The position numbers were made by a program, and so were the translations under genes. 8,464 nt of DNA from Leptospirillum sp. (GTDB lineage Bacteria; Nitrospirota; Leptospirillia; Leptospirillales; Leptospirillaceae). The notes beneath the pieces were generated by a model. That model was given only the letters and a program-made list of their open reading frames with translations. It was not told the origin of the DNA and searched no databases. The stretch lies in contig DAHWKF010000057.1 in the NCBI GenBank assembly GCA_027343785.1, positions 1-8,464 on the forward strand, given 5' to 3'. Of this stretch, positions 1 to 6,082 are shown piece after piece. Numbering within the stretch: the stretch's first letter is position 1; each line of letters begins with the position of its first letter.

Positions 1-370
1 TACAGTCACATTTAATATATGTTTTCCCTTCAGGACGAAGTGTTTTATATATAAAACAATAAACCATTGATTCCTTTGAAAAGCCATAAGACATCAATAT
101 ATCAATTTTTTTATAATTTTTGATAATATATTTAACCACCGAAAACCTAGCGCTATAAATTATGAACTTTGAAGGGACTAGGTATTCTAAACTAATCCAT
201 GATGAAATATTTTTAACAAAAGGATATTCTCCATTTTTATAACAAACAATAGTTCCCTTCATTCCAAGTTTTTTAGCGAGATGGAAAGGAGTCTGTCCGT
301 TATCCTTAACCAAATTCACATTAGTTATAAATAAATTTATTGAAACGAGTTGTTTGTTTGAATTTCCCAA
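1..370 (-). CDS. Partial ankyrin-repeat protein, AT-rich; C-terminus lies beyond the window
   Basis: A minus-strand frame stays open from a TAA at 412-410 to the window edge. No ATG occurs before the one at 262. The best start is TTG at 370, with AAGGGA at 381-376 and a 5-nt spacer; GTG at 319 is an alternative. From TTG there are 123 codons with no stop. Residues about 5-35 look like the second helix and finger of one ankyrin repeat followed by the start of another: LVSINLFI, then NVNLVKDNGQTPFHLAKKLG, the latter very close to the ankyrin consensus. The remainder is Lys/Ile/Tyr-rich and not recognisable. Ankyrin repeats mediate protein-protein contacts, so no specific role can be given. The segment has about 29% GC against about 52% in the neighbouring operon, which suggests separate ancestry. 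It could be a real short gene with a TTG start or the 3' part of a gene truncated at its 5' end. Confidence 0.6.
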   Translation of the reverse strand, partial: MGNSNKQLVSINLFITNVNLVKDNGQTPFHLAKKLGMKGTIVCYKNGEYPFVKNISSWISLEYLVPSKFIIYSARFSVVKYIIKNYKKIDILMSYGFSKESMVYCFIYKTLRPEGKTYIKCDC

Positions 371-375
371 AGTAT

Positions 376-381
376 TCCCTT
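376..381 (-). promoter_or_regulatory. Possible ribosome binding site for the TTG start of the ankyrin frame
   Basis: AAGGGA lies 5 nt upstream of TTG at 370 on the minus strand. It is the main reason to prefer this start over GTG 319 or ATG 262. The ankyrin-like sequence also begins almost exactly here. Confidence 0.35.
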
Positions 382-385
382 GATG

Positions 386-398
386 AAGTCTAAGACTT
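386..398. repeat. Short interrupted palindrome between waaC and the ankyrin frame
   Basis: AAGTCT-A-AGACTT on the plus strand has 6-bp arms around one central base. It sits in the 50 nt between the waaC stop and the TTG start. There is no T-tract on either strand, so it does not look like an intrinsic terminator. It could be a protein-binding site or chance in AT-rich DNA. Confidence 0.3.
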
Positions 399-420
399 GT
401 TGGACTATTTTACCGATACA

Positions 421-1479
421 TTAAGCTAGTATAGCCAGAACACTAGAGAGAACCACTTCTGGCGTCACGCCCACCAGACAACTCTGATGAGAACAAAAAT
501 GTCGAAAATCCCCACATGGGGAACAGGGCACCGGATCCCCCATGGTGATATGCAGCCCTGGCTCACCGAAGGGCCCGGTCTTTCCGGGAGACGAGGACCC
601 GTAAAAAGACAGTGTACGGGTTCCGGAAAGAACCGCCAGGTGAAGAGGACCCGAATCGTTTCCAATATAAAGGCTCGCATCACTGAAGAAAAGGGGCAGG
701 AGATCAATCGGAACCTTTCCGGGAAGAAGGACGGGGGCAGCCCGTGTTCGTCCGGCTATCTCGGTCAGGAGTTTGCTGTCTTCCGGGCCTCCGACCAGGA
801 CAAGACTGACATCCGGCAAGACGTTTTTCAGTCGGGTCAATAGGTCTGAAAAATAAAGTGACGGCCATTGCTTGATAGTTCTTTTTGACCCGGGATGAAG
901 CACGATATATTTTTTGTCCCCGGGAAAACCCTCTCTGGACAAAATCGATGACAGGCGCTTTCGGTCCTCTTCTGTATAAAAAATGCGCAGAGGGCGGATA
1001 CCAGGGGAAAGCCCCAGCGATTTCAGAAGTGTCATATTTTTGAGAACCGCATGGAGGGGATTCCCCGATATCGCAGCAGACAAAATTTTTTGTGAATAGA
1101 AAAACGAAGCCCCTTCTCTTGCGTCGGAAAAACCGACAACTTCTCTTCCCCGGGCTATTCTGGCAATCAAAGCGGATCGAAAGAGGCCTTGGGCATCAAG
1201 TATAAAATCGTAATGTTCTTCCCGAAGCTCATGCAAAAATTTCTTCAGGGAGGAGAAAAAGGAAGAAGTTCCCCATTCACGACGGGGAAAAGGCAAGACG
1301 CGTCGAATACCGGGGTAGCGCTGGACCAGGGGGACGAACTCCCGGTTGGCGACCCAATCGACTATGGCATCGGGATCCTGGTGGCGAATCTGCTCGACCA
1401 TCGGAAAGGCATGTACGATATCTCCGAGGGAACTGGGTTTAACGATCAGGATCCGTTTTGAAAGAGCCAATGATTCCAT
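421..1479 (-). CDS. waaC: Lipopolysaccharide heptosyltransferase I-like glycosyltransferase (GT9)
   Basis: Probably transfers L-glycero-D-manno-heptose from ADP-heptose to Kdo on the cytoplasmic face of the inner membrane, starting the inner core. The 352-residue product is a two-domain GT-B protein. Its N-terminus ILIVKPSSLGDIVHAFP matches the WaaC signature, with Asp20 at the position of the catalytic Asp of the SSxGD motif. DAQGLFRSALIARIA follows near residues 95-109. In the C-terminal domain are HPGSKRTIKQWP (about 195-206) and the nucleotide-sugar loop GNDSGPLH (273-280). A Cys cluster (C319, C322, C329, C334) precedes a final helix. The frame can be opened at TTG 1488, but ATG 1479 is preferred: AGGA lies 10 nt upstream and the domain starts soon after. 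It overlaps the preceding GT9 gene by 41 nt, so translation is probably coupled. It is the last gene of the operon, and no terminator is visible after it. The GT9 family is certain; acceptor specificity is inferred from the N-terminal motif. Confidence 0.85.
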   Translation of the reverse strand: MESLALSKRILIVKPSSLGDIVHAFPMVEQIRHQDPDAIVDWVANREFVPLVQRYPGIRRVLPFPRREWGTSSFFSSLKKFLHELREEHYDFILDAQGLFRSALIARIARGREVVGFSDAREGASFFYSQKILSAAISGNPLHAVLKNMTLLKSLGLSPGIRPLRIFYTEEDRKRLSSILSREGFPGDKKYIVLHPGSKRTIKQWPSLYFSDLLTRLKNVLPDVSLVLVGGPEDSKLLTEIAGRTRAAPVLLPGKVPIDLLPLFFSDASLYIGNDSGPLHLAVLSGTRTLSFYGSSSPGKTGPFGEPGLHITMGDPVPCSPCGDFRHFCSHQSCLVGVTPEVVLSSVLAILA

Positions 1480-2719
1480 TCCGGTCAAATCCTGCCGCAG
1501 GGACGCTCAGGAGCGCTTCGGCTTCCCGAATCACCTGGTCCGGCAAGAGTTCTTCCATACAAAGGGTTCCGATCGGACAGCGTCTTTTCATGCAGGGCTG
1601 GCACAAAAGATTCCTGTGGACAGAAGCGCACTGATTACCATAGGAAGGCCCCAGTCTCACCGGATCCGTCGGTCCAAAAATACCGAGCGTTCTGGCTCCC
1701 AAGGCGGCAGACAGGTGCATCGGTCCAGAGTCATCCGTCAACACCAGGGAAGACTGCGTCATCAGAAATCCTGCTTCCCTGAGAGAAAAAATCCCCGGAA
1801 AAAAAGCGACTCTGTTTTTTATACCAGTTTTCTCTGCCCCTGTCTCTTCCTTGAAAAGATAAAATGGTTCCAGAAGTCGTTTCTGGACCTCTCCACCCCC
1901 GCCAATAATACCGATCCTGAAACCTTTCCGAGAAAAATGCCGGGCCACCGAGACAAATCGGTCCATCGGCCACTGACGGGTTTCCCAGCTGGCAAACGGG
2001 TGAATCAGAATGAAGGGAGCGGGCGAACCCTGCGGCGAGGGTGTTGCCCACCCCATCGAATCCAGCGTCTCCCTGACCCGTTTCTTTTCCTCCTCCGTGA
2101 TCCGGATATAGAACATCCGGTTGAAGGGAATATCCCCAAGAAGATGTCGGATTACCAGAAAATGCCGGTCGATCAGATGACGCGCAGAAGGAGCGAGTGG
2201 TATCTGACGGGAGAAAATCCAGGACCCCTCTTTCATTTTCCCGTATGTCGACGGACTGCCAAGCTTCAGGGAAGAACGGGACAAGCCGGTCAGGATTCCC
2301 GACTTCAGGAGTCCCTGAAAATCAAGGACGGCCTGATAACGGTGCAATCGGACATCCCGGATCAAGGTTCTTATGATCCCAAAGGCCAACCCCCATTTTC
2401 TGGCGCGATACAGACGCTCAAATTCTGTTCGACGAAAGATAATCAGCCTCTCGATATCGGGATGATCCACCAGAAGATCCGAACATCGGTCCTCGACAAC
2501 CCAGTCGACAAGAATATCCGGACGGGCCTGTTTCAAGGCAATAATGGAGGGTAAGGTAAAGATCACGTCTCCGATACGACCCAGCAGGACAACCAGAATC
2601 CGGCTTTTCCCGGGAAGATTGTGAAAGGGTGGAATCTTGTCTCCTCCTCCGATTGCCTGGCCGTGTTCCACGAGGTTTACAGTTTGGCTCTCAAAAATGA
2701 CTTTACTTTTGCGATTCAT
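1439..2719 (-). CDS. Glycosyltransferase family 9, heptosyltransferase-type (probable LPS core)
   Basis: A GT-B glycosyltransferase of the ADP-heptose:LPS heptosyltransferase family, 426 residues from ATG 2719. The usual N-terminal strand ILVVLLGRIGDVIFTLP begins only at residue 41, with the conserved Asp at 51. DFQGLLKSG lies at about 133-141, HPFASWETRQWP at 240-251 and TDDSGPMH at 328-335. A C-x2-C-x4-C-x5-C cluster (C373, C376, C381, C387) lies near the C-terminus. The motifs do not clearly separate WaaF, WaaQ or another GT9 specificity, so no symbol is given; second-heptose transfer is a reasonable guess next to the waaC-like gene. The start overlaps the end of the acyltransferase gene by 17 nt and the end overlaps the waaC-like gene by 41 nt. 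The first 40 residues are not part of the normal fold, and no good Shine-Dalgarno precedes ATG 2719. An in-frame GGAGGAGGAG at 2650-2641 hints that translation may begin further in, but no standard start codon follows it at the right distance. Confidence 0.85.
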   Translation of the reverse strand: MNRKSKVIFESQTVNLVEHGQAIGGGDKIPPFHNLPGKSRILVVLLGRIGDVIFTLPSIIALKQARPDILVDWVVEDRCSDLLVDHPDIERLIIFRRTEFERLYRARKWGLAFGIIRTLIRDVRLHRYQAVLDFQGLLKSGILTGLSRSSLKLGSPSTYGKMKEGSWIFSRQIPLAPSARHLIDRHFLVIRHLLGDIPFNRMFYIRITEEEKKRVRETLDSMGWATPSPQGSPAPFILIHPFASWETRQWPMDRFVSVARHFSRKGFRIGIIGGGGEVQKRLLEPFYLFKEETGAEKTGIKNRVAFFPGIFSLREAGFLMTQSSLVLTDDSGPMHLSAALGARTLGIFGPTDPVRLGPSYGNQCASVHRNLLCQPCMKRRCPIGTLCMEELLPDQVIREAEALLSVPAAGFDRNGIIGSFKTDPDR

Positions 2720-3617
2720 CCGGTGGTCGGGTTTTCCAGCGATTGTGCATCCAGATCCACTGTTCCGGATACTGTCGGACCATGGATTCTATTCGGAACG
2801 TGCACAGATCTGTCAATTGCCGGACGGCTTCCTCTTCCGGCAATTCCAGAACAGGAAGGGGCAACCCGAGGTGGACATGGTGATCGGTCGATGAAATCCG
2901 CGTGTCAAAGACCGGAAGCAAGTGGGTTCCTAACCTGAAGGAAAGGCGGGCCACACTCGTATAGGTGGCCGCTGGCCGACCGAAGAAGGGGGAAAAAACC
3001 CCCTCATCCACCCCCGCGTTTTGGTCCAGAACTGTCACGATGATGCCGTTTTTCTTCAGAATCCGGATCATTGGTCCCGCTCCCCTGTCCTGGAGAATCG
3101 AGACGGCTCCCCCAAACCTCTCCCGGTAATCACGAATAAACTCATGGACATTGGGATCCTTGATCCGACGGATGACCACATGGATCTGTTCGGGGATCTC
3201 CAGAGCCAGTCGTTTGATGGCCATTTCCCAGTTCCCGAAATGGGCGGAAAACGCCAGAACGCCTTTCCCCTCTTTCAAAAGGGAAAAGACATGTTCAAGC
3301 CCTGAAACCTGGACATGTTTTTTGAGCCAATCTTCGTCCAGAACGGGAAACCGGAGAAATTCCGCGCCGACCTGTCCAAAATGCCGGTAAACGTCACGTA
3401 TCAGACGATCGGCCTCAGGCGTTCCCCGAAGCTCGGGATAGGCAAGTTCCAGATTTTCCCTGGCCAGGAGCGTCTTTTTCCTCGAAAGAATACGGATCAT
3501 ATCACCCAGAGATCGACCGAGGGAGATCGCCCGGTCGTGGGGCAAGATCTGAAAGAGTTTCGCGCACGTCCGGAGGAGGGCCGGGGGGAGATGGGTCCCC
3601 TCTTCTTTCGCCATCAT
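2703..3617 (-). CDS. Lipid A biosynthesis acyltransferase, LpxL/HtrB family
   Basis: Predicted to add a secondary (acyloxyacyl) fatty acid to Kdo-lipid A from acyl-ACP at the inner membrane. The 304-residue product has the HX4E catalytic motif as HFGNWE (His126, Glu131). The second conserved block, DQNAGVDEGVFSPFFGRPA, begins at Asp198. Near the C-terminus is PEQWIWMHNRWKTRP, the usual family ending. Length is normal for the family (about 290-310). The frame remains open to 3737, but that would add 40 low-complexity residues lying over lpxK. ATG 3617 is chosen because it forms an ATGA overlap with the lpxK stop and has AAGGG 5 nt upstream. ATG 3614 directly follows and is also possible. Only one such acyltransferase is in this window. 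Whether it acts like LpxL, LpxM or LpxP cannot be decided from sequence alone, so the symbol is left blank. Confidence 0.9.
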   Translation of the reverse strand: MMAKEEGTHLPPALLRTCAKLFQILPHDRAISLGRSLGDMIRILSRKKTLLARENLELAYPELRGTPEADRLIRDVYRHFGQVGAEFLRFPVLDEDWLKKHVQVSGLEHVFSLLKEGKGVLAFSAHFGNWEMAIKRLALEIPEQIHVVIRRIKDPNVHEFIRDYRERFGGAVSILQDRGAGPMIRILKKNGIIVTVLDQNAGVDEGVFSPFFGRPAATYTSVARLSFRLGTHLLPVFDTRISSTDHHVHLGLPLPVLELPEEEAVRQLTDLCTFRIESMVRQYPEQWIWMHNRWKTRPPDESQK

Positions 3618-4729
3618 GAAATCCCTTGAAGTTTCAGGCGGGACTGGAGGATCCGGATCCATTTCTCCTCCTCTAACCACTCTGTCCGGATCGAAATCGG
3701 ATGAATGCGCGGATCGGCGTTTCCGTCCCTCCCCCACTTGACCCAGTCTTTTTCGGTGACAAGGATTGTATCCACCCTTTTATGAAAAGATTGTTCCAGT
3801 TTTTTTATCCAGACATCTATTCTCGCCCGATCCCGGGAAGAAAAACGGAAATGGTCCGGCAAAGCCAGATGTCCCAGAGGCTTCAGCCCGTAAAATTCGA
3901 TCATCTTCAAAAATCTCTCTGGCCGGGCAATACCCGACACCACCGCCAGATTCTTTTCCGACAGGGATTGAATGGGCAAGATCCCCTCCGAAGACACATC
4001 GCTTATTCCGTTCATACGGACAGAGGTTTTCAGAAGCGGAGGGAAAGAAGTTCTTGGTGTCTTTTGACGGAGAGCCAGATTTGAAAGGAACGCGTGCCAT
4101 CTGTCCGGAGCATTCACATTGGACCGATCCCATTCGTTTCCGACGTCGACCAGGATGTCCGCCTCCAGGAGACGGGAGGGAAGGTCACGAAATTCCCCTG
4201 CAGGCAAAAACGCTTGCATTCCCCTCCAACCTTCTTCGGGAAGATCGGGGGGAAGAATGACGATTTTCAAATCCTGGAAAAGTTCCAGAGACTGAAATCC
4301 GTCATCAAGCAAAACAAGATCAACGCCGGCGGCCACAAGGGCCTTCCCCCCCTCCCGTCGATCCGGACTGATGCAATAAAGGGCTTCCGGGTGTTTCAAG
4401 CACATGAGGACGGGTTCGTCCCCCACTTCATCGGGGGACGGAATTTCAGGACCATGAAAAACATAAGGAACCTTTCTCAGGCTCCGCCTCCCTCCATATC
4501 CTCTGGAAAGAACACCGACGCGGATATTCGACTTTTGGAAATAGTCCAGGAGAGAAAGCACAAGAGGCGTTTTTCCGGCGCCACCTACGGTAATGCTCCC
4601 CACAGACACGACCGGAACCGGAAGTTTTTCTGTCTGGAAAATTCCCTTCTGATAAGCTTTTTCCCAGAGATACACACCCAGCGCGTAGGGTCCGGCCAAA
4701 GGAATCGCCCAGGTTCTCCGGGAACTCAA
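3614..4729 (-). CDS. lpxK: Tetraacyldisaccharide 4'-kinase (lipid A 4'-kinase)
   Basis: Phosphorylates the 4' position of the tetraacyl-disaccharide 1-phosphate made by LpxB, using ATP at the inner membrane, to give lipid IVA. The 371-residue product has the LpxK N-terminal membrane-associated helix (about 7-30). The P-loop region VGSITVGGAGKTP (43-55) and GVLSRGYGG (72-80) follow, then DEVGDEPVLM (100-109), LLDDGFQS (140-147), LPAGEFRD, a PDH motif in the C-terminal half, and VTEKDWVKW near the end. The family normally has DDG(F/L)QH; here the His is Ser147, and the usual FGNG before LPAG is not recognisable. Fold, length and other motifs argue that it is still LpxK. Translation starts at TTG 4729, overlapping the waaA stop as TTGA, with GGAG 5 nt upstream. 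The end overlaps the acyltransferase start as ATGA. Both overlaps imply coupled translation. Confidence 0.92.
   Translation of the reverse strand: MSSRRTWAIPLAGPYALGVYLWEKAYQKGIFQTEKLPVPVVSVGSITVGGAGKTPLVLSLLDYFQKSNIRVGVLSRGYGGRRSLRKVPYVFHGPEIPSPDEVGDEPVLMCLKHPEALYCISPDRREGGKALVAAGVDLVLLDDGFQSLELFQDLKIVILPPDLPEEGWRGMQAFLPAGEFRDLPSRLLEADILVDVGNEWDRSNVNAPDRWHAFLSNLALRQKTPRTSFPPLLKTSVRMNGISDVSSEGILPIQSLSEKNLAVVSGIARPERFLKMIEFYGLKPLGHLALPDHFRFSSRDRARIDVWIKKLEQSFHKRVDTILVTEKDWVKWGRDGNADPRIHPISIRTEWLEEEKWIRILQSRLKLQGIS
3623..3627 (-). promoter_or_regulatory. Ribosome binding site deciding the acyltransferase start
   Basis: AAGGG ends 5 nt before ATG 3617 (8 nt before ATG 3614), inside the last codons of lpxK. 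With the ATGA stop-start overlap it fixes the start well downstream of the longest open frame. Confidence 0.6.
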
Positions 4730-6081
4730 AACTTCTCCGGAAGGTTCCGGAAGGAAAGTTCCGGGACAAAATTTATCAGCGCATCCAATGTTTTTTGCCG
4801 GGAACCTTTCATCGATTCAAATACCTGTCTGGCATTTTTGCCTCGCTCCTGTCTCTCGGAAGGAATGTTGACCAGAGATTCCACCACCGTTCGAACCTCC
4901 GCGGCATTCTTGATCCGGATTAAGGCCTTTTGCTTTTCCAGTTCGTCCACCAACCCCAAAATGTGATCGACGTAAGGCCCGCAAATCATCGGAATACCCG
5001 CGGCGGCCGCGTCGATCGGGGTATGGCCACCGACAGGATCCAGCGTTCCCCCGATCACAGCGATATCGCACAGACAGGTCAGTTTCCGCAACTCTCCATA
5101 ACTGTCCAGAAACGAGATCAGGATTTCCTCTTCCCGCATGGCCAGGGAAACATCTTTTTTTTGTCCCGACCGGAAAGAAACACCGGAGGGAAGAAACTGT
5201 CGGAAATCGTTTATTTTGTCGAGATGTCGGGGGGCGACGATCAGATGCAACCGAACGGATGATGACCGTTGCCATCCCTTGAACGCTTCCAAGAGTCGAT
5301 CGGTTTCCGGGGGATGGAAGGAGGAAAGCAGGATCCGGCATATCGTCGGGTTTTCCTTGTCCACGACAAACCGGTTCTCATTTTCTGCGAGCCATTTTTC
5401 AAGGTTGGAATCGGGTTTTTCGCCACCACAGGGATCGGGGATGTCCCACTTGATATTACCGACGATCTGGATCGATTCGGGAGACACCCCCAGGATCTGA
5501 TAGCGTTCTGCGTCTATGGGGGTCTGAACAAGGACTGGCGCGAATGAATTGAGAAGGGGAGAAAAAAGGGTCCGAAATCTTCTGATGCGGTTGAACCCCT
5601 TTGTCGAGAGACGACCGTTCACCACCCCCACCCTTATCCCCAAATTCAATGCCGATGCCAGCATGGACGGCCAGATTTCCGTTTCAAAGAGGAGGATTCC
5701 AGCAATTTTCCGGCTTTTCAGAAAGGGAACCCAGAGATCCGGAAGATCGACCGGCGCCAGGAAGACCGGCAAATCAGGAAATTGTTTCTTCAACGCCTCC
5801 CGTCCGGTCAGCGTTGTCGTTGTCAACACAAGAGGAGTCTTCCGGGACAAATCTTCGATCAGCGGAATCGCGGCATGCGCTTCTCCCAGACTCGCCAGAT
5901 GGAAAAGAATACGCATTCCGGAGTTTCCTTCCCGATCCCCTCCGGAAAGACCCAATCGTTCCCGGAAATGCAAACGGTTTTTGGGAGAAAAAAGCCAGAT
6001 CCCACCTAAAATCGGAAGTATGAGGGGCCATGAAAGGCGATTGATTGCACGCAAGATCAGATAAATGGTCCGGGATGTCAT
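4726..6081 (-). CDS. waaA: 3-deoxy-D-manno-octulosonic acid (Kdo) transferase
   Basis: GT30 enzyme that transfers Kdo from CMP-Kdo to lipid IVA at the cytoplasmic side of the inner membrane; also called kdtA. The 451-residue product begins with a hydrophobic membrane-anchor helix (about 6-30) followed by RLHFRERLG. The catalytic-region motif is HLASLGEAHA, with Glu67 at the position of the conserved catalytic Glu of the SxGE motif. ETEIWP lies at 133-138, VVNGRLS at about 153-159, IVAPRH near 281-286, and GGHTPIDAAAAG at about 351-362 in the nucleotide-binding domain. The frame can be opened at GTG 6135, which would overlap msbA by 53 nt. ATG 6081 is preferred because it gives the normal WaaA N-terminus and lies 1 nt after the msbA stop. 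Its Shine-Dalgarno is weak (GGCGGA, about 11 nt upstream), so translation may depend on ribosomes finishing msbA. Whether it adds one or two Kdo residues cannot be told. Confidence 0.93.
   Translation of the reverse strand: MTSRTIYLILRAINRLSWPLILPILGGIWLFSPKNRLHFRERLGLSGGDREGNSGMRILFHLASLGEAHAAIPLIEDLSRKTPLVLTTTTLTGREALKKQFPDLPVFLAPVDLPDLWVPFLKSRKIAGILLFETEIWPSMLASALNLGIRVGVVNGRLSTKGFNRIRRFRTLFSPLLNSFAPVLVQTPIDAERYQILGVSPESIQIVGNIKWDIPDPCGGEKPDSNLEKWLAENENRFVVDKENPTICRILLSSFHPPETDRLLEAFKGWQRSSSVRLHLIVAPRHLDKINDFRQFLPSGVSFRSGQKKDVSLAMREEEILISFLDSYGELRKLTCLCDIAVIGGTLDPVGGHTPIDAAAAGIPMICGPYVDHILGLVDELEKQKALIRIKNAAEVRTVVESLVNIPSERQERGKNARQVFESMKGSRQKTLDALINFVPELSFRNLPEKF
4735..4738 (-). promoter_or_regulatory. 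Ribosome binding site supporting the TTG start of lpxK
   Basis: GGAG lies 5 nt upstream of TTG 4729, inside the last codons of waaA. The TTG overlaps the waaA stop codon (TTGA). Confidence 0.5.
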
Positions 6082-6082
6082 G

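Noticed and set aside
371..420. Intrinsic terminator after waaC
   Set aside because: The palindrome at 386-398 has a one-base centre and no following T-tract on the minus strand.
1346..2554. Plus-strand open frame of 402 codons across both GT9 genes
   Set aside because: It runs antisense over two well-supported genes and their overlap. The product is low in hydrophobic structure and resembles nothing known.
3618..3737. 40-residue upstream extension of the acyltransferase frame
   Set aside because: It lies entirely over lpxK coding sequence and is Arg/Asp/Pro-rich without relation to the family. ATG 3617 has a proper Shine-Dalgarno and the ATGA overlap.
4094..4966. Plus-strand open frame of 290 codons opposite lpxK and waaA
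   Set aside because: Antisense shadow spanning the boundary of two real genes; no recognisable motif or ribosome binding site.
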